64,000 nucleotides of DNA from Subtercola lobariae (lineage in GTDB: Bacteria > Actinomycetota > Actinomycetes > Actinomycetales > Microbacteriaceae). The notes below the pieces were generated by a model. The model was not told the origin of the DNA, searched no databases, and worked only from the letters and a program-made list of their open reading frames with translations. The DNA is taken from contig NZ_BMGP01000007.1 in the NCBI RefSeq assembly GCF_014640255.1, forward strand, positions 1-64,000, written 5' to 3'. The first letter of the stretch is position 1, and every line of letters starts with the position of its first letter. Shown here in pieces: positions 26,995 to 34,998 of the stretch. Made by a program: the position numbers and the translations under genes.

Positions 26995-27101
26995 ACCCCG
27001 CAACACTGCTCGCGCTCGAACGAGCTACGCAGTCGGGTGGGAGCGCACGCGGGTGACCCGCCCCGAGTCGTTGCTGTGGATCGGGGAGCGATCTGATCCG
27101 G

Positions 27102-28463
27102 TCAGTACCGAGGCTGGGAGGGGTCTACCTCGGTGGCCCAGGCGTCGATTCCGCCCTCGACGAAGGTGACGTTGCTCCAGCCGGCCTGCAGCAGAACTTC
27201 GCGGGCGTGGCGGGAGCGCCCGTCGTGGTGGCAGTGCACGATGACGGTTTCGTCGCGCGGCATGATTTCTTGCGCGGCGTCAGACAGTATCGACGAGAGT
27301 GGCACGAGCGCTGAGCCCGGAATGGCGACGAGTTCGCGCTCCCAGGGTTCGCGCACGTCGACGAGCACGAAGTCGTCGGTGCCCTGCTCGCGGGCGGCGA
27401 GGCGCGCGGCGAGTTCGGGCGCGGTGAGGGAGGGCGCGGCGGGTGCGGGCGCGGGCGTGGGTGCGGGTGTTGCGGCGGATTCGTCGGTCATGGGGGCTCT
27501 TCTTTCGGTGAACTCGGGAGGGGAGGTGCGGGGTGAAGCAGGGGAGCGCTGAAACTCGACAGTCGTGTAGCTGCTGTCTAGAGCATCCACGACCAGAATG
27601 CGGCCGAGGAGCAGGTCGCCGAAGCCGACGATGAGTTTCATCGCCTCGGTTGCCATGGCGGCGCCGACGGTGGCGCAAAGCGGCCCGAGCACGCCGGCGA
27701 TGGCGCATGACTCGACGTCGTCGTCGTTCGGCGGGGTGGGAAAGACGTCGCGCAGGGTGGGGCCGCGGCGGGCGGCGATGGGCTCGGCGTGGGCCGCGGT
27801 GGCGCCTGACCCGGTGGCGCCCGCCACGGTGGCGGCAGGCTCGGCAGGCTCGATGGGCTCGGCGTGGGTGGCGCTGGCTCCTGACCCGGCGGCGCCCGTC
27901 ACGACGGCGGCAGGCTCGGACGGCGTGGCGGCCTCGGCCTGCCAGAACACCGAGACCTGCCCGTCGAAGCGCAGCACCGAGCCCCAGACGTAGGGCATCC
28001 CGAGCAGCGCCGCGGTGTCGTTCGCGAGGTAGCGGGCGTCGAAGTTGTCGGTTCCGTCGATGACCAGGTCGTACGCCGAGAGAAGCCGCGCCGCGTTGCG
28101 GCCGGTCAGACGTGTTTCATGCACCTCGACGTTCACCAGCGGGTTCAGGCGCCGGATGCTCGCTGCCGCCGACTGCGCTTTCGAAGTGCCCACGGCGGCT
28201 GTCGTATGAACGGTCTGGCGCTGCAGATTCGACACATCGATGGTGTCATCGTCGACAACTCCGATCGTTCCGACTCCCGCGCCGGCGAGATACAGCAGCA
28301 CGGGGGATCCGAGCCCCCCAGCGCCCAGCACGAGCACGCGCGCGTTCTTCAGCCGGCGCTGGCCCTCGAGCCCGATCTGTGGCAGCCGAATCTGCCGCGA
28401 GTACCGCTCGAGCTCTACTGGATCGAGTTCAGGCCCGGCAGCAACAAGCGGTCTTCGGGCCAT
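27102..28463 (-). CDS. moeB: MoeB/ThiF-type adenylyltransferase with rhodanese domain
   Basis: The 453-residue protein activates MoaD-type sulfur carriers. The E1-like domain (about 1-290) has RYSRQIRLPQIG, VLGAGGLGSP (ATP site), DVSNLQRQTVH and SCAIAGVLGPL. The rhodanese domain (about 345-453) has the VHCHHDGRSRHA active-site cysteine loop that could supply sulfur. A repeat insertion (two ~22-residue copies with GSGA-THAEPI) interrupts the E1 domain after SVFWQAE. The paired CxxC zinc motifs of E. coli MoeB were not seen. It converges on moaD. Confidence 0.9.
   Translation of the reverse strand: MARRPLVAAGPELDPVELERYSRQIRLPQIGLEGQRRLKNARVLVLGAGGLGSPVLLYLAGAGVGTIGVVDDDTIDVSNLQRQTVHTTAAVGTSKAQSAAASIRRLNPLVNVEVHETRLTGRNAARLLSAYDLVIDGTDNFDARYLANDTAALLGMPYVWGSVLRFDGQVSVFWQAEAATPSEPAAVVTGAAGSGASATHAEPIEPAEPAATVAGATGSGATAAHAEPIAARRGPTLRDVFPTPPNDDDVESCAIAGVLGPLCATVGAAMATEAMKLIVGFGDLLLGRILVVDALDSSYTTVEFQRSPASPRTSPPEFTERRAPMTDESAATPAPTPAPAPAAPSLTAPELAARLAAREQGTDDFVLVDVREPWERELVAIPGSALVPLSSILSDAAQEIMPRDETVIVHCHHDGRSRHAREVLLQAGWSNVTFVEGGIDAWATEVDPSQPRY
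27780..27945 (-). repeat. ~75-bp imperfect tandem repeat in moeB
   Basis: Two diverged copies encode EPAAVVTGAAGSGA-THAEPI and EPAATVAGATGSGA-AHAEPI within the E1 domain. The spacing is 25 residues, so the reading frame is kept. Confidence 0.7.
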
Positions 28464-28598
28464 GCCTCAAGCGTACGCGCCCGCGCGCCCCTGCCTCCCC
28501 GCGCCCCCTGCCGCCGCGCCCGCTCCGCCGCGCCCGCCCCTGCCTCGCCCCGCGCCTCCGCCGCCGCGCCCGCCCGCGCCGCCCGCGCTCACCGCCGA
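28464..28598. other. Extremely C-rich intergenic sequence upstream of moeB
   Basis: This holds CGCGCCC/CCGCCGCG simple sequence with no recognisable gene. Together with the 28599 palindrome and the G-rich stretch to 28781 it fills the 318-base gap between moeB and the lipoprotein gene. Confidence 0.5.
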
Positions 28599-28646
28599 TT
28601 GACGCAAAAGCGCGCTAAGTGAGGCGGAAGGGTGCCTATTCGTCAA
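28599..28646. repeat. 48-bp palindromic element, copy A
   Basis: TTGACGCAAAAGC at one end and an imperfect complement ending TATTCGTCAA at the other enclose a centre beginning CTAAGTGAGGCG. Length and sequence align with the copy at 30467 (shared TTGACGCAAA, CTAA, GCG, GCCT and CGTCAA in register). Confidence 0.75.
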
Positions 28647-28781
28647 ACCGGTGCGGGCGCAGGTGGCGCGCGGGTGCGGGTGCGGGCGGAGGTGGCGAAT
28701 CCGCGGGTGCGCGTGCGGGTGCGGGTGTGGGTGGCGGCGGCCTGGGGTGGCACCGCGACAGCGTCAGAGCCGCGCGCCGCG

Positions 28782-29381
28782 TCAGAGCGCGCCAGCCACC
28801 TGCGTCGCCAGGGCCGTGAGCTTCTGCTGTGTGGCCGCCGCGTCGAGCGTATTTCCGTTGCCCTTGGTGAAGACGCTCTGCACCGTGATCACCGTGTCGC
28901 CCGTGGCGAACGACAGCGCGTCGGTCGTCGCGCTGTAGAACGCCGTGTCGCCGATGCCCGGCACGTCGATGGCTCCCGGCGTGCCGTCTTTCGCGTAGCC
29001 GAACTTCGTGGCGTCTTGCAGGCTGACGGGAACGAAAATGTCGACCTCACCCGAACCGCCGAGCTTCGACGCGGTGACCTGCCACGTGCAGGTGGGGTTG
29101 ACCTGAGACGCGTCGGTATCGGGGGATCCCGCGGCCACGGTACCCCCGAAGATCGCCTGAATCTCGGGTGCGGTTGCGAGGGTGCACGGGTCTGGCGTTC
29201 CACTGGCCGCTGCTGCTGCAGGGGTGGAACCGCCGCCTGCGTCGGCCGAGGAAGAGGCTGATGCCGAAGACGCCGAGCCCGCCACCGCCGCCGAGCCGGA
29301 GTTCGATGAGCCCGAACTGCAGGCCGAGCATCCGGCAATCACCAGACCGGCCGCCAGGGCCACAAGCAGTGTTCGATTCAC
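28782..29381 (-). CDS. Secreted lipoprotein, DUF3558-like
   Basis: The 199-residue protein has a lipoprotein signal with AGCSACSS as lipobox region and a Ser/Ala/Gly-rich linker. A domain with DPCTLATAPEIQAIFGG, NPTCTWQV and PGIGDTAFYSATTDALSF follows, resembling the DUF3558 lipoprotein domain of actinobacteria. Function unknown. The GTG start at 29381 is fixed by AGGAGG a few bases upstream. It diverges from the IclR gene across a palindrome-containing promoter region. Confidence 0.8.
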   Translation of the reverse strand: MNRTLLVALAAGLVIAGCSACSSGSSNSGSAAVAGSASSASASSSADAGGGSTPAAAAASGTPDPCTLATAPEIQAIFGGTVAAGSPDTDASQVNPTCTWQVTASKLGGSGEVDIFVPVSLQDATKFGYAKDGTPGAIDVPGIGDTAFYSATTDALSFATGDTVITVQSVFTKGNGNTLDAAATQQKLTALATQVAGAL

Positions 29382-29413
29382 GATGCCTCCTCGTTGTTTC
29401 GACAACATACGTT

Positions 29414-29435
29414 GCACTAGTCGCAACACTAGTGC
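29414..29435. promoter_or_regulatory. Candidate operator palindrome
   Basis: GCACTAGT and ACTAGTGC form a perfect 8-bp inverted repeat separated by six bases, in the intergenic space between the lipoprotein and IclR genes. A second, overlapping GTTGC-N7-GCAAC symmetry is also present. It is a candidate site for the adjacent IclR regulator (inference). Confidence 0.5.
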
Positions 29436-29491
29436 GCATCAAGTGCAAGCAAAAGAGTCCGAAACAAGTCGCCGAGGAGTATCGTGAGGTC

Positions 29492-30334
29492 GTGCCACAG
29501 ACCCTGCTGCGAGGCCTCCGCCTGCTCGAGATCGTTGATTTCGCGGGACCGCTGACCATTTCGCAGCTCGCCCGTGAACTCGAGGTCGACAAAGCGACCG
29601 CGTCGCGCATGGTTTCGGCGTGCGAGGCCGACGGTTGGGTGGTGCGCGACGAGGGCGGGCGTGTGCTGATCGGCCCGCGGTCGGCGCTGCTCGGGCAGGG
29701 AGCCGCCGCGGGGGTGTCGTTGCGGGTGGCTGAGCCGCTCATCCATGCCGTCTCGGGCGTCACAGGCATGCTGACTCAGGCCATCGCGCTGGTCGGCGGG
29801 GTGTGCGTGGTGCTCGCGTCGGCCGACCCTGTTGGGGCGAAGATTCCCTACGGGCTCACCACGAACTTTCCGCTCTGGCTGAGCGCGGCAGGTAAGACGG
29901 TTGCTGCGCAGCTGACTCCGGATGCTCGGCAGCGCTACCTGCCGCCCGACCCGCTGCCCGTGCCCGACGATGCCGTGTCGACCGTGGCTCCGTCTGCCGT
30001 TGTGCAGCAGTTTCGCGTCTCGCTCGGACTCGCTGCTAGCTCTGCCGGGTACGTGGTGGATCACTCGACCCGCGCCCGCGACCGCACCCACCTCGATGCG
30101 CAACTCGACGGCATCGCGCGCGACGGGGTGTACGTCGACCGGGCCGAACTCATGCCCGAAGTCTCATGCGTGGCCGTGCCATGGCCGCAGCCGGGCATGC
30201 CGGCCGCACTCGTCTGCATCGCCACGACGGCCGCGGTCGACCGCGACCGCGCCCTCATGGAGCGCGCCCTGCGGGCCGCGGCCGCCTCCGGCGCCACCCG
30301 CGACTCCGTCGTGGCGGCTGCCGCCGGGCGCTGA
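29492..30334 (+). CDS. IclR-family transcriptional regulator
   Basis: The 280-residue protein has an N-terminal winged helix (TLLRGLRLLEIVDFAGPLTIS, ELEVDKATASRMVSACEADG) and a C-terminal effector domain with AAGKTVAAQL and AAVPWPQ-like CVAVPWPQPGMPAALVCI. IclR proteins usually control local catabolic genes, and its target may be the divergent lipoprotein. The start is GTG at 29492; an in-frame GTG at 29432 would add 20 residues. The gene ends in a GC-rich repeat zone. Confidence 0.82.
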   Translation: MPQTLLRGLRLLEIVDFAGPLTISQLARELEVDKATASRMVSACEADGWVVRDEGGRVLIGPRSALLGQGAAAGVSLRVAEPLIHAVSGVTGMLTQAIALVGGVCVVLASADPVGAKIPYGLTTNFPLWLSAAGKTVAAQLTPDARQRYLPPDPLPVPDDAVSTVAPSAVVQQFRVSLGLAASSAGYVVDHSTRARDRTHLDAQLDGIARDGVYVDRAELMPEVSCVAVPWPQPGMPAALVCIATTAAVDRDRALMERALRAAAASGATRDSVVAAAAGR

Positions 30335-30466
30335 CGCACCGCACCGCGCAGCGCTGCAGCGCTGCGCTGACGCGCCGCGCCGCGCTGCGCTGCCGCGCTG
30401 CGCTGCCGCGACGCACCGCGCAGCGCTGCTCCGCGCGCGCCCGCCCTTCCCTCCCACCCAATCGGT
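30335..30466. repeat. Low-complexity GCTGCG-rich intergenic region
   Basis: The DNA consists of repeated CTGCGCTG, CGCCGCGC and CGCAGCGC words with many small palindromes and no coding signal. With the adjacent palindrome it fills the roughly 300-base gap before smc. Confidence 0.6.
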
Positions 30467-30514
30467 TTGACGCAAACGCCCCCTAACCGACGCGATACCG
30501 CGCCTTTGCGTCAA
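30467..30514. repeat. 48-bp palindromic element, copy B
   Basis: TTGACGCAAA and TTTGCGTCAA are exact complements at the two ends, with CTAACCGACGCG in the centre. It aligns over its full 48 bases with copy A at 28599. It lies about 120 bases upstream of smc. Confidence 0.85.
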
Positions 30515-30637
30515 GCGCAGCGCAGCGCAACGCAGCGCAGAGCGGCACCTCCGAGCCCCGGGCGCGCCCGTGCGCCGCTCCGGCACCGATGTTGGGTACC
30601 GTAGACCCACACGAACCAGCAGAAAGGGTCTCGCACG

Positions 30638-33600
30638 GTGTATTTGAAGAGCCTGACCCTCAAAGGGTTCAAATCGTTCGCGCAACCCACCACGTTCGCC
30701 TTCGAGACCGGCGTCACCTGCGTCATCGGCCCGAACGGCTCCGGAAAGAGCAACGTCGTCGACGCCCTCGCCTGGGTCATGGGCGAACAGGGCGTCAAGA
30801 CGCTCCGCGGCGGCAAGATGGAAGACGTCATCTTCGCCGGCACCTCCACTCGTGGTCCGCTCGGCCGGGCCGAGGTCATTCTGACCATCGACAACGCCGA
30901 CGGCGCGCTGCCGATCGACTACTCAGAGGTCACGATCAGCCGCACGCTCTTCCGCAACGGCGGCAGCGAATACGCGATCAATGGCGACTCGTGCCGGCTG
31001 CTCGACGTGCAGGAGCTGCTGAGCGACTCCGGCCTCGGGCGTGAAATGCACGTGATCGTCGGGCAGGGTCAGCTCGACGCGGTGCTGCACGCCAGCCCCG
31101 AGGGGCGTCGCGGTTTCATCGAAGAGGCGGCGGGCATCCTGAAGCATCGTCGCCGCAAAGAGAAGACGCAGCGCAAGCTCGAGGCCATGCAAGCGAACCT
31201 CACCAGGCTCAGCGACCTGGCAGGTGAGATCAGACGACAGCTGAAACCTCTCGGACGCCAGGCTGAGGTCGCCAAAGAGGCTCAAGGCATCGCCTCGATC
31301 GTGAGGGATGCCCGCGCCCGCCTGCTCGCCGACGAAGTCGTCACCCTGCGAGCCGCCCTCGACGCCCACAGCCACAGCGAGAGCGAACGCCGCACCGAGC
31401 GCATCGTTCTGCAAGAGCGCCTTGAACAGAATCAGCTGCGCATCACCCGCCTCGAGCAGCAGCAGGTGGGCGATGCCGTCGACCTCGCCCGGCGAACCGC
31501 CTTCGGGCTCGAATCCGTGCAAGAACGCCTGCGCGGACTTTTCACTCTCGCGAACCAGCGTCTCGCACTGCTGGGCTCAGAGCAGGGCGCCCACGATGTT
31601 TCGCCCAGCGTGACGCCCTCGATGGTTCAGGATGCCCGCGACGAAGCCACCCGGCTCGAAGCCGCCGTGGCAGCCGCTGAACAGAACTGGCGCGATGCCC
31701 AAGTCGGCACGCTCGCGGCCCGTTCCTCCCTCGATGCGGTCGACGAGCAGATCTCGGTGCAGAGCGCGCTCGTCTCGAAACACGACCTCGAACTCTCGAA
31801 GCTCGGTGGCCAGCTCGAGTCGGCGAACTCTCGCCTTGCCGCCGTGCGCGGTGAAGATTTGCGCCAGCAGAATGCGCTCGACGCCGCTGCCGAGCGGCGC
31901 GAACGCCTGCAGGCCGAGTTCGTCGCTCTCGAGGCCGAGGCCGCCTTCACCGATGCCGGCGAAACCGACCTCGACGAGGCCTACGAGTTCGCGCAGGCCG
32001 CGGTGTTCGAGGCCGAGGCCGAGATCGAGCAGCTTCGGGATGCCCTGCACACCCACGAGCGCGAACGCGACGCCCTCGCCGGTAAGACCGCGGCCCTCTC
32101 GATGGCGCTCGGCCAGAAAGACGGCTCGAGTGAGCTCGCCGCCGCCGGAGTCTCTGGCGTGCTCGGCCTCCTCGCCGACCACGTGCAGGTCGAACCCGGG
32201 TTCGAGGGCGCCATCGCCGCCGCCCTCGGCTCCCTCGCCGACGCCGTTCTCGCCGAGACTCCCGCCGCGGCCTTCGCTGCGCTCGCGGCCGCCCGCGCCT
32301 CCGACATGGGCCGCGTTGAGGTAGTAGTGGCCATCTCCGCCCCCTTCGCCCCCGCCACTCGCGCGTTGTCAGCCCGCGGCTCGGCCGCCACCTCCGCTGA
32401 CATTTCGGCGAGAGAAGCCGTTTCAGACGAGAGCGGCCGTTCCGCTGGCGTCTCTCGTCTGAACCAGACGCTCTCGTCGGCCGAGGGCGGCACTCTGGGG
32501 CTGGTGCGCGCGGTGGATGTGGTGACGGCACCCGAGGGCGTAAAGGCGCTGCTCGCGAACACCCTGATCGCCGATGACCTCGATGCGGCCCGAGCGGCGT
32601 GGCCGAGCATCCACGCCGCCGCTGCAGCTGGCACCGCCGCAGCCAGCGCCGACCCCGAAGCCGCTGACCGCGCTCGTGAGGCCGTTACGCCGAATAGAGA
32701 CCGCTCTGCCGGCCTCAATTCGACGCAACAGGCTCACTCAGCCGAAAGTAGTCGGAACGGCGAGGGGTTCGGCGGCGACTCCGACGGCGCGAGCGACCCG
32801 CGTTCGGCGGGCGACCTGAACGGTGCGAGCGACCCTGGTTCGGCGGGTGACCTGAACGGGCCGAGCGACCCTGGTTCGGCGGGCGACCTGAATGGCGCGA
32901 GGGCGCCGCGTTCGGCGGGCAGCGGCTCTGGCCCGCTCACCATCATCACGCAGGGCGGCGACGTGCTCACCGAGTACGTGCTGCGCGGCGGCTCCGGCGC
33001 CAAGCGCAGCAGGCTCGAGCTCGTGGCCGAGCGCGACGCGGCGGCAGACCGCCTCGAGGTGGTCACTGCCGACATCGACCGCGCCAAATTCGCCCTCGCT
33101 GAGCAGCGCGGCATTCTGCAGAACGCAAAACAGCAGTCGACCACCGCGCTCGCCGCGTTGCGCGAGTTCGATTCGCGCCTCGCCGCCCAGACCGAGCGCC
33201 TCTCGCGCCTGCGCGCCCAGGTCGACGCGAGCCAAGGCGAGTACGAACGCCTCGAGCGCAGTCGTGGGCTCGCCGCCGAAACCGTCGCGGGTGCCGTGAT
33301 GAACGCCGAGAAGGCCCGCGCCGAACTCGAATCCGCCCGAGCACGCCCCCGCCCGATTCTCGACGTCAGTTCGCGCGACGACCTCTTCGCCGCCGTGGAA
33401 CGCGGCCGCGAGAGCGAAATCGAGGCGCGCCTGCAGCTCGAAACCGTTCGCGAGCGCGTCAGGGCCGAACGGGCACGCGTCGTCGACCTCGAGCGCCAGC
33501 TCGACGCCGAACGCGCCGCCGCCGAAGAAGCCGCCCGTCGTGCGGTGATTCGCCGCAGGCAAGTGGATGCAGCCACCTCCGTCGTCGAAGCCCTTCCCGA

Positions 33601-34681
33601 GGTGCTGCACTCGGTCGACGAGGCGGTCGCCGAAGCGCGGCTCGACCTCGGCAAGCGTGAATCCGAGCGTGCAGAACAGAACGCCGAGCTGACCGAGCTG
33701 CGCCGCGAAGAATCCGGTCTGCGCGAGCGCTTGCAAGGCATCACCGAGAACGTGCACGGACTCGAGCTGCAGATCTACGAGAAGAAGCTGCACCTCTCGA
33801 GCGTGCTCGAGCGCGTCGGCTCCGAACTCGGTCTGATCGAAGACGACCTCGTGGCCGAATACGGGCCCGACCAGCGCATTCCGCTCGACGCCTCGTCGCG
33901 GCCGGCGCGCGGTAGCGCGCGTGCATTGACCTCGCCCTCGAACGGTGCACCTGCTGACGCCAGCGCGAGCAACGACGCCAGCGAGAACGATGACACTGAC
34001 ACTGACACCGAGACCGTTGCCTTCGACCGTGACGAGCAGAAGCGGCGGCTTGCCAAGGCTGAGCGGATGCTCGCGGAGCTCGGTCGCGTGAATCCACTCG
34101 CTCTCGAAGAATTCGATGCGCTCGAGCAGCGGCACAAGTTCTTGACCGAACAGCTCACCGACCTCACGAACACCCGCAAAGACCTGCTGACGATCATCGA
34201 CGAGATCGACGACAAGATGAAGTTCATCTTCGAAAGCGCCTTCAACGACACCCGTGACGCGTTCGCCGATGTGTTTCCCATTCTCTTTCCGGGCGGCACG
34301 GGCAGCATCTCGCTCACCAACCCCGACGATCTGCTCACCACCGGAGTCGAGGTGAGTGTGAAGCCGGCCGGCAAGAAGATCGAGCGGCTTTCGCTGCTCT
34401 CGGGCGGCGAGCGGTCACTTGCCGCTGTCGCCCTGCTCATCGCGATCTTCAAGGCGCGCCCCAGCCCGTTCTACATCATGGATGAGGTCGAGGCGGCCCT
34501 CGACGACGCGAACCTGGGGCGGTTGCTCACGATCTTCCGCGACCTGCGTGAGACCTCGCAGCTCATCGTCATCACGCACCAAAAGCGCACCATGGAGATC
34601 GCTGACGCGCTCTACGGGGTGTCGATGCGGCAAGACGGCGTTTCGGCGGTCATCGGCCAGCGCGTGGAGGTTGCTTCGTGA
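30638..34681 (+). CDS. smc: Chromosome segregation protein SMC
   Basis: The 1347-residue ATPase compacts and segregates chromosomes with ScpA/ScpB. Walker A GPNGSGKSNVVDAL is near residue 32, long coiled coils surround a central hinge, and LSGGERSLAAVALL (near 1250) and Walker B YIMDEVEAALDDAN (near 1280) complete the head. It is over 100 residues longer than typical bacterial SMC. The excess lies in the hinge region (about 575-765): two palindromic elements and three 12-residue repeats (GASDPGSAGDLN) are read in frame before the hinge resumes with ITQGGDVLTEYVLRGG. The start is GTG at 30638 with AGAAAGGG upstream. Confidence 0.96.
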   Translation: MYLKSLTLKGFKSFAQPTTFAFETGVTCVIGPNGSGKSNVVDALAWVMGEQGVKTLRGGKMEDVIFAGTSTRGPLGRAEVILTIDNADGALPIDYSEVTISRTLFRNGGSEYAINGDSCRLLDVQELLSDSGLGREMHVIVGQGQLDAVLHASPEGRRGFIEEAAGILKHRRRKEKTQRKLEAMQANLTRLSDLAGEIRRQLKPLGRQAEVAKEAQGIASIVRDARARLLADEVVTLRAALDAHSHSESERRTERIVLQERLEQNQLRITRLEQQQVGDAVDLARRTAFGLESVQERLRGLFTLANQRLALLGSEQGAHDVSPSVTPSMVQDARDEATRLEAAVAAAEQNWRDAQVGTLAARSSLDAVDEQISVQSALVSKHDLELSKLGGQLESANSRLAAVRGEDLRQQNALDAAAERRERLQAEFVALEAEAAFTDAGETDLDEAYEFAQAAVFEAEAEIEQLRDALHTHERERDALAGKTAALSMALGQKDGSSELAAAGVSGVLGLLADHVQVEPGFEGAIAAALGSLADAVLAETPAAAFAALAAARASDMGRVEVVVAISAPFAPATRALSARGSAATSADISAREAVSDESGRSAGVSRLNQTLSSAEGGTLGLVRAVDVVTAPEGVKALLANTLIADDLDAARAAWPSIHAAAAAGTAAASADPEAADRAREAVTPNRDRSAGLNSTQQAHSAESSRNGEGFGGDSDGASDPRSAGDLNGASDPGSAGDLNGPSDPGSAGDLNGARAPRSAGSGSGPLTIITQGGDVLTEYVLRGGSGAKRSRLELVAERDAAADRLEVVTADIDRAKFALAEQRGILQNAKQQSTTALAALREFDSRLAAQTERLSRLRAQVDASQGEYERLERSRGLAAETVAGAVMNAEKARAELESARARPRPILDVSSRDDLFAAVERGRESEIEARLQLETVRERVRAERARVVDLERQLDAERAAAEEAARRAVIRRRQVDAATSVVEALPEVLHSVDEAVAEARLDLGKRESERAEQNAELTELRREESGLRERLQGITENVHGLELQIYEKKLHLSSVLERVGSELGLIEDDLVAEYGPDQRIPLDASSRPARGSARALTSPSNGAPADASASNDASENDDTDTDTETVAFDRDEQKRRLAKAERMLAELGRVNPLALEEFDALEQRHKFLTEQLTDLTNTRKDLLTIIDEIDDKMKFIFESAFNDTRDAFADVFPILFPGGTGSISLTNPDDLLTTGVEVSVKPAGKKIERLSLLSGGERSLAAVALLIAIFKARPSPFYIMDEVEAALDDANLGRLLTIFRDLRETSQLIVITHQKRTMEIADALYGVSMRQDGVSAVIGQRVEVAS
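32422..32463. repeat. Palindrome within smc
   Basis: TTCAGACGAGAG and CTCTCGTCTGAA are perfect 12-bp complements separated by 18 bases, inside codons 595-609 of smc. Such symmetry is not expected in coding sequence. The encoded AREAVS-RSAG segment resembles that of the palindrome at 32676. Confidence 0.8.
32676..32737. repeat. 62-bp palindromic element inside smc
   Basis: Two 27-base arms, beginning GTGAGGCCGTTACGCCGAAT and ending ATTCGACGCAACAGGCTCAC, flank the 8-base loop GCTCTGCC. Six of 27 arm pairs mismatch. Architecture and arm sequence match the noncoding element at 21420. It is read in frame as codons 680-700 of smc, within the hinge region. Confidence 0.85.
32786..32920 (+). repeat. 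36-bp tandem repeat within smc
   Basis: Three 36-bp units starting at 32786, 32822 and 32858, plus a partial fourth, encode G-(A/P)-S-D-P-(R/G)-SAGDLN. They start about 50 bases after the 62-bp element and belong to the same hinge insertion. Confidence 0.88.
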
Positions 34682-34998
34682 TGCGGCTAACGAGCATCCA
34701 TCAGCCCGACGGCAGCCAGCCCGACGGCAGCCAGCCCGACGGCAGCCAGCCCGACGGCAGCCAGCCCGACGGCAGCCAGCCCGACGGCAGCCAGCCCGAC
34801 GGCAGCCAGCCCGACGGCAGCCAGCCCGACGGCAGCCAGCCCGACGGCAGCCAGCCCGACGGCAGCCAGCCCGACGGCAGCCAGCCCGACGGCAGCCAGC
34901 CCGACGGCAGCCAGCCCGACGGCAGCCAACCTGCCGGCACCCAGCCCGCGAACCCCCAGCCCGCCAACCGCCAGCCCGACAGCGAAAGCGAGCGCTGA
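34681..34998 (+). CDS. QPDGS pentapeptide-repeat ORF between smc and PEBP gene
   Basis: This 105-residue ORF consists of a short leader, 15 perfect Gln-Pro-Asp-Gly-Ser repeats, four degenerate QP repeats and a charged end. Its ATG shares a base with the smc stop and its stop overlaps the next gene's ATG (TGATG), so ribosomes could pass from smc through it to the PEBP gene. No family is recognised. The repeat is open in other frames too, so coding status rests on the coupled start and stop. It may be a disordered peptide or simply a translated spacer. Confidence 0.5.
   Translation: MRLTSIHQPDGSQPDGSQPDGSQPDGSQPDGSQPDGSQPDGSQPDGSQPDGSQPDGSQPDGSQPDGSQPDGSQPDGSQPDGSQPAGTQPANPQPANRQPDSESER
34702..34926 (+). 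repeat. Fifteen perfect 15-bp tandem repeats
   Basis: The unit CAGCCCGACGGCAGC is repeated 15 times without a single difference, followed by degenerate units. Complete identity indicates very recent expansion or active homogenisation. The 15-bp period keeps the frame of the overlying ORF. Confidence 0.97.

Noticed and set aside
32738-34135. A 465-codon minus-strand frame inside smc.
   Set aside because: It lies opposite a coiled-coil coding region, whose regular codon pattern keeps the antisense frame open; no motifs are present.
34702-34926. Regular repeats that might be taken for a CRISPR array.
   Set aside because: The 15-bp units are contiguous with no spacers, and no cas genes are near.
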